A stretch of DNA of 64,000 nucleotides from Clostridiales bacterium (lineage in GTDB: Bacteria; Bacillota; Clostridia; Oscillospirales; Butyricicoccaceae), in assembly GCA_019421385.1 (NCBI GenBank), contig JAHZFK010000003.1, positions 1 to 64,000 on the forward strand, in the 5' to 3' direction. Below are positions 1 to 7,234 of this stretch, one piece after another (position 1 is the stretch's first letter; each line of letters starts with the position of its first letter). A program made the translations under genes and the position numbers. A model generated the notes under the pieces. The model saw nothing but the letters and a program-made list of their open reading frames with translations, ran no database searches and was not told the DNA's origin.

Positions 1-100
1 ACACCCGCTTGCCGCGCTCAGCCAGCGCCGCCGCGACCGACAGCGTCGTTGAAGTTTTGCCGACACCGCCTTTGAGGTTGACGATACTGATGGTTTTCAT
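1..100 (-). CDS. parA: ParA/Soj-type partition ATPase, N-terminal fragment (cut by window edge)
   Basis: Only the first 33 codons are inside the window. They read MKTISIVNLKGGVGKTSTT, with the deviant Walker A motif KGGVGKT typical of ParA/MinD ATPases that segregate plasmids or plasmid-like prophages. The ATG at 98-100 overlaps the stop of the next upstream ORF in an ATGA arrangement, so translation is probably coupled. A ParA near a DnaB helicase suggests that the element can exist extrachromosomally. The remainder of the gene lies left of the window. Confidence 0.85.
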   Translation of the reverse strand, partial: MKTISIVNLKGGVGKTSTTLSVAAALAERGKRV

Positions 101-315
101 GTTTTCTCCGTCCCTTCCTTTGCGCATTTTAAGAACTCACCGTTTGCCATGGAATCCGAAATATAAGCCAGCAGCGCATCTCCTGCACCAATCATCGTGT
201 TTTCCAAACCGTCATACACGGATAGCAGCAGGCGCATAACATCTGCATACGGCGTCAGGCCAGAGCCGTGCATCTCCACGGTAACATGTGTTCCATTCAC
301 TTCCGCTTTCAGCAT
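97..315 (-). CDS. Small hypothetical protein, 72 aa, coupled to parA
   Basis: I do not recognise this protein. It is short and acidic-to-neutral, with no membrane segment and no cysteine motif except a single C near the end. Its stop overlaps the parA start by 4 bp (ATGA), and its own start overlaps the end of the next upstream ORF. It therefore sits inside a tightly packed leftward operon, which is the main support for it being real. Confidence 0.55.
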   Translation of the reverse strand: MLKAEVNGTHVTVEMHGSGLTPYADVMRLLLSVYDGLENTMIGAGDALLAYISDSMANGEFLKCAKEGTEKT

Positions 316-578
316 GGTTCGTCCTCCCCATATTCCCGGTCGTACTCGTCCGGCATCATCAGGCGGCAGTCTGCCGGGGTGTACAGCTTATCAAGGCAGA
401 CCAGCCGCAGCACTTCCTCAATCTTGACCTGCTGCAAGAATGTTTCGTACTCCGCGCCAGTCATCTCCTCGGCGTCCTCGTCGCCCAGCGTCAGGCAGAC
501 GCCCGCCGGGCACGGCGTGCCCAAATCGTCCTGCCCGAGGCCTTGCACCTCAAGGCAGATGCGGATTTTCTTTTGCAT
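309..578 (-). CDS. Hypothetical acidic protein, 89 aa
   Basis: The start at 578 (MQKKIRICLEV) is chosen because AAGGGA lies upstream at good spacing; an in-frame start at 605 would overlap the preceding gene further. The product is acidic, with a C-terminal tail rich in D and E. No known domain is recognised. It overlaps the next gene by 7 bp, consistent with a phage-type polycistron. Confidence 0.55.
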   Translation of the reverse strand: MQKKIRICLEVQGLGQDDLGTPCPAGVCLTLGDEDAEEMTGAEYETFLQQVKIEEVLRLVCLDKLYTPADCRLMMPDEYDREYGEDEPC

Positions 579-592
579 GTCTTTTCCCTTTC

Positions 593-841
593 TCATGAAA
601 ACCACTCTCTTGCCGCTTCCACCACACGCAGGACAGCCTCCGCATCGGAGATCGAAACGGTTCGCTTGTCTCCACTGTCGCTGATGCGCAGAGCACCCAA
701 GATCTGCTTACAAAGTTCTTCGTGATCGCGGCGCAAACTGTTCACGACAGCGTATGCCTTATCCTCCAGCGTTCTTTTTTCTTTCTGGTACGCCCGGTAG
801 TCGTCGTACTCCTCGGGCGTCATTTCAACATTGATTTTCAT
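593..841 (-). CDS. Hypothetical charged/coiled protein, 82 aa
   Basis: The start is placed at 841 (MKINVEMTPEEYDDYRAY) because residues upstream in this frame are Arg-rich read-through of the neighbouring gene. The protein is mostly charged and predicted helical, with heptad-like EKRTLEDKAY text, and has no membrane segment. It overlaps the upstream zinc-ribbon gene by 17 bp. The function is unknown. Confidence 0.55.
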   Translation of the reverse strand: MKINVEMTPEEYDDYRAYQKEKRTLEDKAYAVVNSLRRDHEELCKQILGALRISDSGDKRTVSISDAEAVLRVVEAAREWFS

Positions 842-1184
842 CGTCGTCCTCCTCGTCCAGCACGGCCTCCTCGTCCGTCCCCTCGATGATCTTGCCGCAG
901 TACGGGCAGCAGTTAAAGCCGTTTTCCTCCGGGCCGTCGGCCTCGAAGCGATGCAGCGTTTCACAGAACCCACACCGCCAAACGTTGTGTTCCTCGTCTA
1001 CACACGTCCAGACGGCAAGCGAACCGTCGTCCGTGAGCGTGCGCGCCTGCGCCGGGCTGATGCCGGTTTCCTCGTAATCCTTGAGCTTGTACAGCGCGCC
1101 GTATAGGCCGTCCGGGATCTCCGCCCACGGTACGCCCTTCACGCCCCAGTTCCCGTTCGGCTCTTGGTAAATCATCTTGCTCAT
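825..1184 (-). CDS. Small zinc-ribbon-like phage protein, 119 aa
   Basis: Two CxxC pairs (CGFC near residue 72 and CPYCG near residue 93) suggest a zinc ribbon. The N-terminus (MSKMIYQEPNGNWGVKGVPW) resembles a widespread family of small phage/ICE proteins of unknown function found in Clostridia. The C-terminus is very acidic (EEAVLDEEDDDENQC). It follows the helicase gene in the same leftward operon, with GGAGGT ahead of the ATG. No enzymatic role can be read from it. Confidence 0.65.
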   Translation of the reverse strand: MSKMIYQEPNGNWGVKGVPWAEIPDGLYGALYKLKDYEETGISPAQARTLTDDGSLAVWTCVDEEHNVWRCGFCETLHRFEADGPEENGFNCCPYCGKIIEGTDEEAVLDEEDDDENQC

Positions 1185-1202
1185 ATATGTACCTCCATTT
1201 CT

Positions 1203-2495
1203 TCATGCGGATGCATCTGCTTCGTCCTCCATCATCCGCAGTTGTGTTTGGTAAAAGCCCTTCCACTGGGCGAGGAACCGCTGCTGCGCACCGAAGAACC
1301 AGAACTGCAGCGGCCCGCGCCGTCCGTTTTTGTTCTTGACGATGTCGATCACGCGCAGGCGGCCCGCTTTGAAGTCAGCCTTCTCCTCTTCGCTTTTGAT
1401 GTCATCTTCGTCTGGGTAGTCCAGCATCATGACCACATCCGCATCCTGTTCGATCTGACCCGAACCGCGCAACGCGCTCATGCCCTCGCCGCCGCGGGAC
1501 AGCTGACTGAGCGCGATCACGCAAACGCCGCTTTTCGCCAGCCGCTGCAAGGCCTTCGTAATCTCGGTGATCTCGCCATACTCGTCCTTGTGCCGCCCGC
1601 GAGCGCGAATGAGCTGCAAATAGTCGATCACGATCACGTCAGACTTGTTCCGGTTCGTCACCGCGCGGATTTCCTCGGCGGTGATGCCGGTAGCCTCGTA
1701 AAAATGAAAATTCCGGTCGAGCAGCGTGCTCTTTTTCTCGACCAGCATCCGCAGCTCGTCCTCGCTCAGCTCGCCGGACTGAATATGCGACATATCGATG
1801 CAGGCAGCAGCCGCCATGATGCGATCTTCGATGGTCTCCTCATCGGTTTCCAGCGAGAAAAACGTGACGTTGTGCTTTTGCGCCATGTACATCGCGGTTT
1901 GCAGCGCAAAGGCGGTCTTGCCAGCCGAGGGTCGCGCACCGATGACAACGTAGTGCTTGCGCTTGACCTTGACATAGCGGTTGAGCTCGTCGAAGCCCCA
2001 ATCGAGAAATGTACGCTTTTGTCCGACGCGGCTGAAAAAGCCAAATATCAAGTCTTTCATCGTGCGGCTACGCCGGTCGTTGTCCGCGGCGAGCACCTCG
2101 TTCATGCACTCGACCTTGCCGATCAGCTCCTCCATCGGCACACCCGCAAGGTTCTGGTCGAGCGCCTCGCGGAACAGCTTTTGCAGCCGGTAGCGTTTGG
2201 ACAGCTCAAGCAGCTTGTCCACATAGGCCGAGCAGTAGCGCGAGCTGGGCGTGATCTGCTCCAGCTCCTTGAGCCACGCCATGTACTCGGTGCCGCAAGC
2301 GGCCTTGACCGTCAGCGGGTCGATTGCATCACCCTGTCGGTACATCTCGCGGCAGGTCTCAAAGATCGACCGTGAAATGCCGGTGACGAAGTCCTCCGGC
2401 TTTACCCGAGAGAACACCTCGGCGGCATTGACCTCGGCCTCGGCAATCAGCACGCCCAGCACACTGTTTTCGGCCTGCTGGTATAGCTCCATCAT
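1203..2495 (-). CDS. dnaB: DnaB-type replicative helicase, 430 aa
   Basis: The start at 2495 (MMELYQQAENSVLG) overlaps the stop of the preceding gene as ATGA, so the 51 upstream residues of the open frame are excluded. Residues 1-100 are the DnaB N-terminal domain. A RecA-like helicase core follows, with Walker A GARPSAGKT (about 187-195) and Walker B VIVIDYLQL (about 287-295). A later QLSRGGEG segment corresponds to the DnaB H3/H4 region. Length is close to chromosomal DnaB (about 440-450 aa). It is expected to be the element's own hexameric replication fork helicase, loaded by the adjacent HTH protein. Confidence 0.92.
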   Translation of the reverse strand: MMELYQQAENSVLGVLIAEAEVNAAEVFSRVKPEDFVTGISRSIFETCREMYRQGDAIDPLTVKAACGTEYMAWLKELEQITPSSRYCSAYVDKLLELSKRYRLQKLFREALDQNLAGVPMEELIGKVECMNEVLAADNDRRSRTMKDLIFGFFSRVGQKRTFLDWGFDELNRYVKVKRKHYVVIGARPSAGKTAFALQTAMYMAQKHNVTFFSLETDEETIEDRIMAAAACIDMSHIQSGELSEDELRMLVEKKSTLLDRNFHFYEATGITAEEIRAVTNRNKSDVIVIDYLQLIRARGRHKDEYGEITEITKALQRLAKSGVCVIALSQLSRGGEGMSALRGSGQIEQDADVVMMLDYPDEDDIKSEEEKADFKAGRLRVIDIVKNKNGRRGPLQFWFFGAQQRFLAQWKGFYQTQLRMMEDEADASA

Positions 2496-3211
2496 TTCAG
2501 CCACTTGCGTCCACTCCCTTCCTGCTTGGTCGGCGGCGTGGGGCTGCCCTCCGGCTCGTCCTCCCAGCGGCGGGCGTTGAGCCACGTCGCAGGGTTTGGC
2601 ACATAACGAGCACCATCCTTCGTCCACTGCTCGGACTGTGTTTGCCACCGTAAGGCCGCCAGCATTTTGTCCAGCAGCGCACGGTCTGGCTTCAGCCGGT
2701 CGAATGCCCGTTGCGCCGGTTGCTTTGCAACGTGCTTGGGGTAAGCCGCCCAGAATTCGTCGAACAGCCCGTCGTCCCCTTTGGGGGCTATAGGGGTATT
2801 ATTCTTACTTGTATTATTCTTCCTATTATATTGGTAGAAGTTTTCTTCCATAGGGTCAGGAAGTTTTTCTCTATACCTATAGAAATTTTCTTCTATAGGG
2901 GTCTGCACCTTTTCCGCAGCGGCGCGGGCGTTTGCCTGCACCCAGATTTTGCGTGCTATGACCGCGTTGCTTGCGTCCCGCTCGACCTCAATGCAGATAT
3001 AACCCGCGTCTGCGAGCGCGCTCACGGTCGCACTGATCGTGCGCTTGGACTTGCCGAACTGCGTGGCGAAATAGTCGTTGGTCGCGTCGCAATATCCCTT
3101 TTTATTGCACAGCGCGGTGATATCGCTGTACAGCAGCTTTGCAAAGTCAGACAGACCTGTGTCATAGCGCACGTCTGCTGTCAGAATTGAAAAATAGCTC
3201 GGACTTGGCAT
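2492..3211 (-). CDS. Phage-type replication protein with winged-helix N-terminus, 239 aa
   Basis: The start at 3211 (MPSPSYFSILTADVRYD) has GGGAGG upstream. Residues 1-90 form a helix-turn-helix with the pattern of phage replisome organisers and O-like proteins (LSDFAKLLYSDITALCNKKG, then KSKRTISATVSALADAGYI). A low-complexity N-rich linker follows, then a C-terminal block (FDEFWAAYPKHVAKQPA to PNPATWLNARRWEDE) typical of phage replication proteins. It probably binds the element's origin and recruits the helicase encoded directly downstream with an ATGA overlap. Confidence 0.8.
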   Translation of the reverse strand: MPSPSYFSILTADVRYDTGLSDFAKLLYSDITALCNKKGYCDATNDYFATQFGKSKRTISATVSALADAGYICIEVERDASNAVIARKIWVQANARAAAEKVQTPIEENFYRYREKLPDPMEENFYQYNRKNNTSKNNTPIAPKGDDGLFDEFWAAYPKHVAKQPAQRAFDRLKPDRALLDKMLAALRWQTQSEQWTKDGARYVPNPATWLNARRWEDEPEGSPTPPTKQEGSGRKWLK

Positions 3212-3242
3212 AGTACGCCGCCTCCCTTCTTGTCCGGCATGC

Positions 3243-3350
3243 TCACCGCCGTCCCCTCCGTTCCATCGGCTGGGTGAACCTGTCCACCAGCATGCCAAGG
3301 CCGAGGTAGGCGCAGCCTACCCCGAGCATGGCAAGGATGGCGTAGATCAT
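3243..3350 (-). CDS. Very small membrane protein, 35 aa
   Basis: Translation gives MIYAILAMLGVGCAYLGLG followed by MLVDRFTQPMERRGRR: one hydrophobic segment and a basic tail. The ATG overlaps the stop of the preceding 66-aa gene as ATGA, like other junctions in this operon, which supports expression. A holin-like or membrane-anchoring role is possible, but nothing specific can be claimed. Confidence 0.5.
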   Translation of the reverse strand: MIYAILAMLGVGCAYLGLGMLVDRFTQPMERRGRR

Positions 3351-3547
3351 ACCGCCACCTCCCCTGACAATTGCTCTCGCAGTTCTCGTTCCGCCCGCTC
3401 AATCGAGCTGCGCAAGTGCGTGACAAATCCGTCCCACAGCAGTAATTGTGCGGCCAAATCAAAGGATAGTCCCATTTCCGCAGCTAACGCCGCAATGCGT
3501 GGCTCCAGATCCTCCGGGATCTCAAATTTCACCTCTACGAGTTTCAT
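3347..3547 (-). CDS. Small hypothetical protein, 66 aa
   Basis: The start at 3547 (MKLVEVKFEIPEDLEPRIAALAAEMG) is preceded by a GGGAAA ribosome-binding region. The N-terminal pattern (beta strand, then a long helix) resembles small ribbon-helix-helix-like or phage accessory proteins, but no confident family can be named. It is coupled to the downstream 35-aa membrane protein. Confidence 0.5.
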   Translation of the reverse strand: MKLVEVKFEIPEDLEPRIAALAAEMGLSFDLAAQLLLWDGFVTHLRSSIERAERELREQLSGEVAV

Positions 3548-3630
3548 GTTTTCCCTTTCCCCCGGCGCGGCCCTCTTGACAGCGCCGGGCTTTTCCGGTA
3601 TCCTGTAAGTAAGTTCAATTTTATTTGCGC

Positions 3631-3861
3631 TCAGTCGCGGTTGCCGCCGCACTGGGCGCTTTCCTTTTGCTGTTTTGCCATTTCCGCGCGCATGAAGATA
3701 TTCGCGGCGACCTCCTTCATGTGATCGACGCACTTCTTGTGCTCTTCGACGTTGGACTTCGGCACGGTATCCTCGGTATCGTAGATCTGACAGACGGCTT
3801 TGCGGCCGCTTTTCAGCGTGAATTTCTGCTCCATGACCAGCCTGCGTGTTTTGTTTGCCAT
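3631..3861 (-). CDS. Small hypothetical protein, 76 aa
   Basis: The start at 3861 (MANKTRRLVMEQKFTLKSG) has AAAGGAGGTG upstream. It is basic at the N-terminus, with scattered single Cys residues and a C-terminal helix. It lies between the XRE regulator and the replication block. I recognise no domain. Confidence 0.5.
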   Translation of the reverse strand: MANKTRRLVMEQKFTLKSGRKAVCQIYDTEDTVPKSNVEEHKKCVDHMKEVAANIFMRAEMAKQQKESAQCGGNRD

Positions 3862-3901
3862 AAGCACACCTCCTTTGGGTATTGTATTCGGTCGGGCTTG
3901 G

Positions 3902-4354
3902 TCACTTACACAGCATTTCGACGAGCAGTTCAAACTTCGCCAGCGTATATTGCATCTCGCGGAACCGGTCGCAGATTGCCATAAATTCCGGCATTTCTAT
4001 TTCGTCCACCCGTCCGTCTCTTACAATCTCCATCATCCGATCCAAGCGTTTCCCGATTTCCGCTGCTCGGAAATCACACTGCGCACCAATAGCAGCTTCC
4101 CGCAGATCGGTCGGCTCAGTAGGTAGGCTTCGGTGACAGCCGATCGGGCATTCCGTGCAGTACAGGTTGCGCAGCCACGGTGCATGATAGGCGTCGGCCA
4201 GCTGTGCAGCGACCTGCGGTGTCATGTGCCGCGCACCAGATTCATAGTAGCCAATCGACTTTGCCGACACGTCTACCAGCTCGGCGGCCGCTTCCTGCGT
4301 CAGACCTGCCCTTTCGCGGGCGGTTTTCCACGCATTTTGATACTCTGTGTTCAT
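3902..4354 (-). CDS. XRE-family transcriptional regulator, 150 aa
   Basis: The start at 4354 follows GGAGGGG. Residues 8-62 form a Cro/CI-type helix-turn-helix (ARERAGLTQEAAAELVDVSA, then KSIGYYESGARHMTP). A CTECPIG segment and a helical C-terminus follow; the latter is usual for phage regulators that act on the replication operon. Its gene is first in the leftward operon and divergent from the 4499 gene. It probably controls early replication genes. Confidence 0.8.
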   Translation of the reverse strand: MNTEYQNAWKTARERAGLTQEAAAELVDVSAKSIGYYESGARHMTPQVAAQLADAYHAPWLRNLYCTECPIGCHRSLPTEPTDLREAAIGAQCDFRAAEIGKRLDRMMEIVRDGRVDEIEMPEFMAICDRFREMQYTLAKFELLVEMLCK

Positions 4355-4498
4355 GGTGTCCCCTCCTTTCATGGTGGTATAATGCGGGCATACGTTGATA
4401 GTGCCCTTTGTGGCATTTTCTCTTGTACTGTGTTACAATTATAAAAATTGCGTCGTTTTTTGCGTTATGTCTGCACAGTAAAGAGAGGAATAAGCGAT

Positions 4499-5155
4499 AT
4501 GTCCGATGAAATTATTAGCGCTCTGATTTCCAGCTTTGGTGCTGTTGTATGCTGTTTGCTTGGCATCAAAATCGGCAAAGAAAACAGTCTCAAGGGAATG
4601 AGCAAGGAAGTGCTCCAGCAGCAGTTAGATATGGTTTATTCACCAATCGTACAAAGCTGGTACCAAAATCCCCATCAAGAGATAAAAGACCGTTTAGCGT
4701 TTATCCAGAAAATCTTTTCGGAAAACTTTGATTTGATTATGCCTTCTCTGTTCCAGCAACTAATGAATTTAAAATCTTGCAAAGATATTTCAGAAGAAGA
4801 ATTTGCCGTATTTGAACGAGCAATTAACAGCAATTACAACTGGAACAAAAAGTTACTTGGTTATCCCTATAAAAAATCTGCCATTTATAGCATAGACTTA
4901 CCGACTCATGGGAAATATCAAGACTTTATTGATGTAATAAGTGCAATAGCACCTTCTATTGGTTTAGTTTCCCTTATATTTGCAACGACTCCTTTGTATA
5001 ATAGGGCTCTTTACGAGATGATAAAAGATTCTTCATATCCTTATTTCCTGATTATATCTTTCTATTTTCTGATATATATAGCAGCTAAATTGGTGGAACA
5101 TCATCGCCTAGCGAAAGAAAAGAGAAAGCAAAAAAACAATTCCTCCCAGAAATAA
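4499..5155 (+). CDS. Cargo membrane protein of unknown function, 218 aa
   Basis: The start at 4499 (MSDEIISALISSFGAVVCC) is preceded by AGAGAGGA. It has one N-terminal hydrophobic segment (about 5-24), a soluble helical middle with many aromatic residues, and two C-terminal hydrophobic segments (about 145-165 and 180-200), ending in a Lys-rich tail. The base composition is clearly more AT-rich than the flanking element genes, suggesting separate acquisition. The position between regulators and integrase is where prophages often carry defence or exclusion genes. No family recognised. Confidence 0.6.
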   Translation: MSDEIISALISSFGAVVCCLLGIKIGKENSLKGMSKEVLQQQLDMVYSPIVQSWYQNPHQEIKDRLAFIQKIFSENFDLIMPSLFQQLMNLKSCKDISEEEFAVFERAINSNYNWNKKLLGYPYKKSAIYSIDLPTHGKYQDFIDVISAIAPSIGLVSLIFATTPLYNRALYEMIKDSSYPYFLIISFYFLIYIAAKLVEHHRLAKEKRKQKNNSSQK

Positions 5156-5188
5156 TGCAAACAGGATCTCTTTGTAAGTATAATTCAT
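5108..5188 (-). CDS. Possible 26-aa single-pass membrane peptide
   Basis: Translation gives MNYTYKEILFALFLGG then IVFLLSLFFR: almost entirely one transmembrane segment. A GGGAGGG ribosome-binding site lies upstream of the ATG at 5188. It overlaps the 3' end of the 4499 gene on the opposite strand and follows the 5229-5438 regulator. Size and composition resemble type I toxin-like or holin-like peptides, but it could also be chance. Confidence 0.3.
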   Translation of the reverse strand: MNYTYKEILFALFLGGIVFLLSLFFR

Positions 5189-5228
5189 AATAACGAACCC
5201 TCCCTGCATCCAGTATATGTTGCAGGAT

Positions 5229-5438
5229 TTACCCCGCCTCCTTTTCCGGCTCGTCCGCGTACAGCTCGTCGATAGTGCAGCCAAGTGCATGAGCAATCCG
5301 CATCGCCAGTGAATACGACGGCTCGCCGCCTCCTGTCTCGATTTTGCTGACCGCTTGCTGCGAGATACCACACGCGGCGGCAAGCTGAGCCTGCGTCATG
5401 TTTTTATCCGTTCGCAAGTCTCCAATCAGGCACTTCAT
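5229..5438 (-). CDS. Small XRE-family regulator (Cro-like), 69 aa
   Basis: The start at 5438 (MKCLIGDLRTDKNMTQAQLAA) is preceded by AGGAGTGAGA-like sequence. Essentially the whole protein is one helix-turn-helix domain (QLAAACGISQQAVSKIETGG), matching the YgzD/Cro-like class. It is divergent from the 5558 repressor, giving a CI/Cro-like lysis-lysogeny or maintenance switch. A strong promoter (5477-5505) drives it. Confidence 0.8.
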   Translation of the reverse strand: MKCLIGDLRTDKNMTQAQLAAACGISQQAVSKIETGGGEPSYSLAMRIAHALGCTIDELYADEPEKEAG

Positions 5439-5476
5439 ATTCTCACTCCTTTTCACTACCTTAGGTTGTTATCATT

Positions 5477-5505
5477 AGCATAGTACTATTTTTAGTTGTT
5501 GTCAA
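5477..5505 (-). promoter_or_regulatory. Sigma-A promoter for the Cro-like gene
   Basis: On the minus strand TTGACA (5500-5505) and TATGCT (5477-5482) are separated by 17 bp and point at the 5229-5438 gene. The region overlaps the divergent control region. Confidence 0.75.
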
Positions 5506-5523
5506 CCCCTTTTCGATTTACAC

Positions 5524-5542
5524 TTACAACTATTAGTGGTAA
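5524..5542. promoter_or_regulatory. Candidate repressor operator, 19-bp imperfect palindrome
   Basis: TTACAACTATTAGTGGTAA reads nearly the same on both strands, centred at 5533. Related text (TTAGTTGTTGTC, TAGGTTGTTATC) recurs in the same 120-bp divergent region. It is a probable binding site for one or both XRE proteins. Confidence 0.5.
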
Positions 5543-5557
5543 TATGGAGGCAGTGAG

Positions 5558-5920
5558 GTGAGCATTTTGTTTGAAGAAAGACTGAAAAGCCTACGTGCGG
5601 AGCATCAAATCTCACAAAAAGTGCTCGCCGAAAAATTATTTGTATCACAGCAAGCAGTAGCAAAATGGGAAAACCCAGCGTCAAAAGCGACGCCAAATCC
5701 GGAAACGCTGGCAAAGATCGCGGCGCTTTTTGATGTATCGACCGATTATCTGCTCGGTGCAACGGACATAAAAAAATCGCCCACTGAACAAGCAGTGAGC
5801 GAAAAGGCACGGGAACTGGATGCCGTCATGGATCATCTTTCTGAGGAAGATCGGCGGCGTGTACTGGAGTTTGCGCAGAATCTTGCAATGACGATGCAAA
5901 AACAAGAACCCTCGAAATAA
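5558..5920 (+). CDS. XRE-family repressor (CI-like), 120 aa
   Basis: A GTG start at 5558 is preceded by TGGAGGCAGTGAG. Residues 7-62 form a helix-turn-helix (KVLAEKLFVSQQAVAKWE, then PETLAKIAALFDVSTDYLLG), the standard Clostridia phage repressor type. The helical C-terminus (SEEDRRRVLEFAQNLAMTM) has no peptidase signature, so it is probably not a LexA-like self-cleaving repressor. It is divergent from the Cro-like gene. Confidence 0.85.
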   Translation: MSILFEERLKSLRAEHQISQKVLAEKLFVSQQAVAKWENPASKATPNPETLAKIAALFDVSTDYLLGATDIKKSPTEQAVSEKARELDAVMDHLSEEDRRRVLEFAQNLAMTMQKQEPSK

Positions 5921-6089
5921 ATTCAAGCGGATTGCTTGTCTGATATGCGCATTCCACAATTGATTCAGTATATCTCATAACCGCACCTTTCCCAAAACCG
6001 AACAAGTGTTTGTGTTTTTCATAATACACCACATATCGGTTTTTGGCAAGGGGCAATGCAAGATATTGTAATTATTTTATAAAATGCTG

Positions 6090-6106
6090 GTGTTCAAATT
6101 GAACAC
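6090..6106. repeat. 17-bp perfect palindrome, copy 1 (operator-like)
   Basis: GTGTTCAAATTGAACAC lies 15 bp upstream of the 6122 start codon. A copy with one change lies at 7096-7112, after that gene and ahead of the 7235 gene. The pairing suggests binding sites of one regulator for the two cargo genes. Confidence 0.55.
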
Positions 6107-6121
6107 ATGGGGGATTGTATT

Positions 6122-7060
6122 ATGGGGCTTTTCTCTTTTCTATTTCCTCGCGAAACCGATGTGCGGCGCGGCACAAAAACAGTTATCTGTCCCGTCTGTA
6201 TGCAGGAGCATCCTGTCAGCTATGTTTCATGGAGTGGGATATGCAATAACTGTTCCGCACTCTTACGAGTTCCTCTTGAAACACGCGAAGAGAGAGACCC
6301 TTCCATTCGTAAAAAATTCGATTGGGAAAATATGTGGTCGGTTTCTCCTACGGGCATTACCTATCCACATGACAAATGCGATCCGCAACAAATCATCCCA
6401 CACCTCTACGTAACACAACAAGTATTTTTCCATTGGGACAAAAACAATGCTGTCGATCCCACCGCGTTAAAAATATTTACTGCCGATGAAAAATACATTG
6501 GCTGGTATCCGAAAACCGGCTACCGAAAAGCCGAAGTGCTGCAAATGATTGAGCAGCGTAAACCTTTTGGCGTGTTTATCATCAAAACCTATCAGCATCA
6601 AGACGGAGTTTGGGGATACGATATTGCAATCGCGCCCCCGCGACCCAACATTACCCCAGAAACACTTCCCATTCCTGCATTCCGCTATGAACACGCCAAG
6701 CCTTACTATGATGCTTTTATGCAAGCCCTCTATCTAAGCGGTGTTATTCATCTGGATTGGATTACATTCACAGAAAGCAGCGATTCTATCACTTTTCAAA
6801 TTGGTAAAACCGCATTTTGTACGGTAAAATATGCGGGACGGCTTACATACTGTACAAGTCTGCGTCCTGTCGAGCAATGCGCCAAAGAACTGCCCAACTA
6901 TATCGTTGAGCAATCCCCAAAATCGTTTGGAATTTTCAAAAGCCGTATCTCGATCCAAAGCCCAGATGATGTGATAAAACTTAAAGATTCTATCTTTCGT
7001 GATTTTCAGACAGTCGTTGATGAACTACGCGCCCACGGAAAAGGAATCAGACCGAATTAG
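6122..7060 (+). CDS. Zinc-ribbon protein with HIRAN-like segment, 312 aa
   Basis: The ATG at 6122 is preferred over 6107 because GGGGGA precedes it. The N-terminus has CPVC...CNNC (about residues 23-45), a zinc ribbon. Residues around 100-160 (DPTALKIFTADEKYIGWYP, then a basic/aromatic stretch) match the layout of HIRAN domains, which bind DNA ends or damaged DNA: an aligned acidic residue, a hydrophobic strand, G-W-Y-P, then helices. The C-terminal 150 residues are unassigned. It is flanked by two copies of an operator-like palindrome. A DNA-sensing defence role is plausible but inferred. Confidence 0.6.
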   Translation: MGLFSFLFPRETDVRRGTKTVICPVCMQEHPVSYVSWSGICNNCSALLRVPLETREERDPSIRKKFDWENMWSVSPTGITYPHDKCDPQQIIPHLYVTQQVFFHWDKNNAVDPTALKIFTADEKYIGWYPKTGYRKAEVLQMIEQRKPFGVFIIKTYQHQDGVWGYDIAIAPPRPNITPETLPIPAFRYEHAKPYYDAFMQALYLSGVIHLDWITFTESSDSITFQIGKTAFCTVKYAGRLTYCTSLRPVEQCAKELPNYIVEQSPKSFGIFKSRISIQSPDDVIKLKDSIFRDFQTVVDELRAHGKGIRPN

Positions 7061-7095
7061 CTTTCATATATCATGTGACCGCGCAATCCGCGCCG

Positions 7096-7112
7096 GTGTT
7101 CAAATTGGACAC
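7096..7112. repeat. 17-bp palindrome, copy 2
   Basis: GTGTTCAAATTGGACAC differs from the 6090 copy at one position. It lies immediately downstream of the small-RNA terminator (T-run 7115-7119) and upstream of the 7235 gene. Confidence 0.5.
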
Positions 7113-7113
7113 A

Positions 7114-7182
7114 TAAAAAGCGCCCGCCCCAGTGCTCTACCACTGGAACGGGCAAATATGGAGTGTTTCACACAATTCTCCA
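7114..7182 (-). ncRNA. Candidate small RNA with its own promoter and terminator
   Basis: A consensus minus-strand promoter (7188-7215) would start transcription near 7182. The transcript would form a 6-bp hairpin (7158-7163 with 7178-7183). It then forms a strong two-part hairpin (7122-7153; CCAGTG/CACTGG inside GCCCG/CGGGC) directly followed by five Ts (7115-7119), a rho-independent terminator. There is no ORF longer than a few codons inside. The terminator stem contains GTGGTAGAGCACTGG, which resembles a tRNA D-arm, but no tRNA can fold. It is divergent from the 7235 gene. Confidence 0.6.
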
Positions 7183-7187
7183 TCAAC

Positions 7188-7215
7188 ATTATACAAGATT
7201 GGCTAATTTTGTCAA
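7188..7215 (-). promoter_or_regulatory. Consensus promoter of the candidate small RNA
   Basis: TTGACA (7210-7215) and TATAAT (7188-7193), both perfect, are spaced 16 bp apart on the minus strand. They read away from the 7235 gene, into a region with no coding frame. Confidence 0.75.
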
Positions 7216-7234
7216 TCCGTAGGGGGAATAATTT

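Noticed and set aside
7122..7153. tRNA-like D-arm text (GTGGTAGAGCACTGG)
   Set aside because: No anticodon, T arm or acceptor stem follows. The stem is part of a rho-independent terminator with a T-run, so it is not a tRNA gene.
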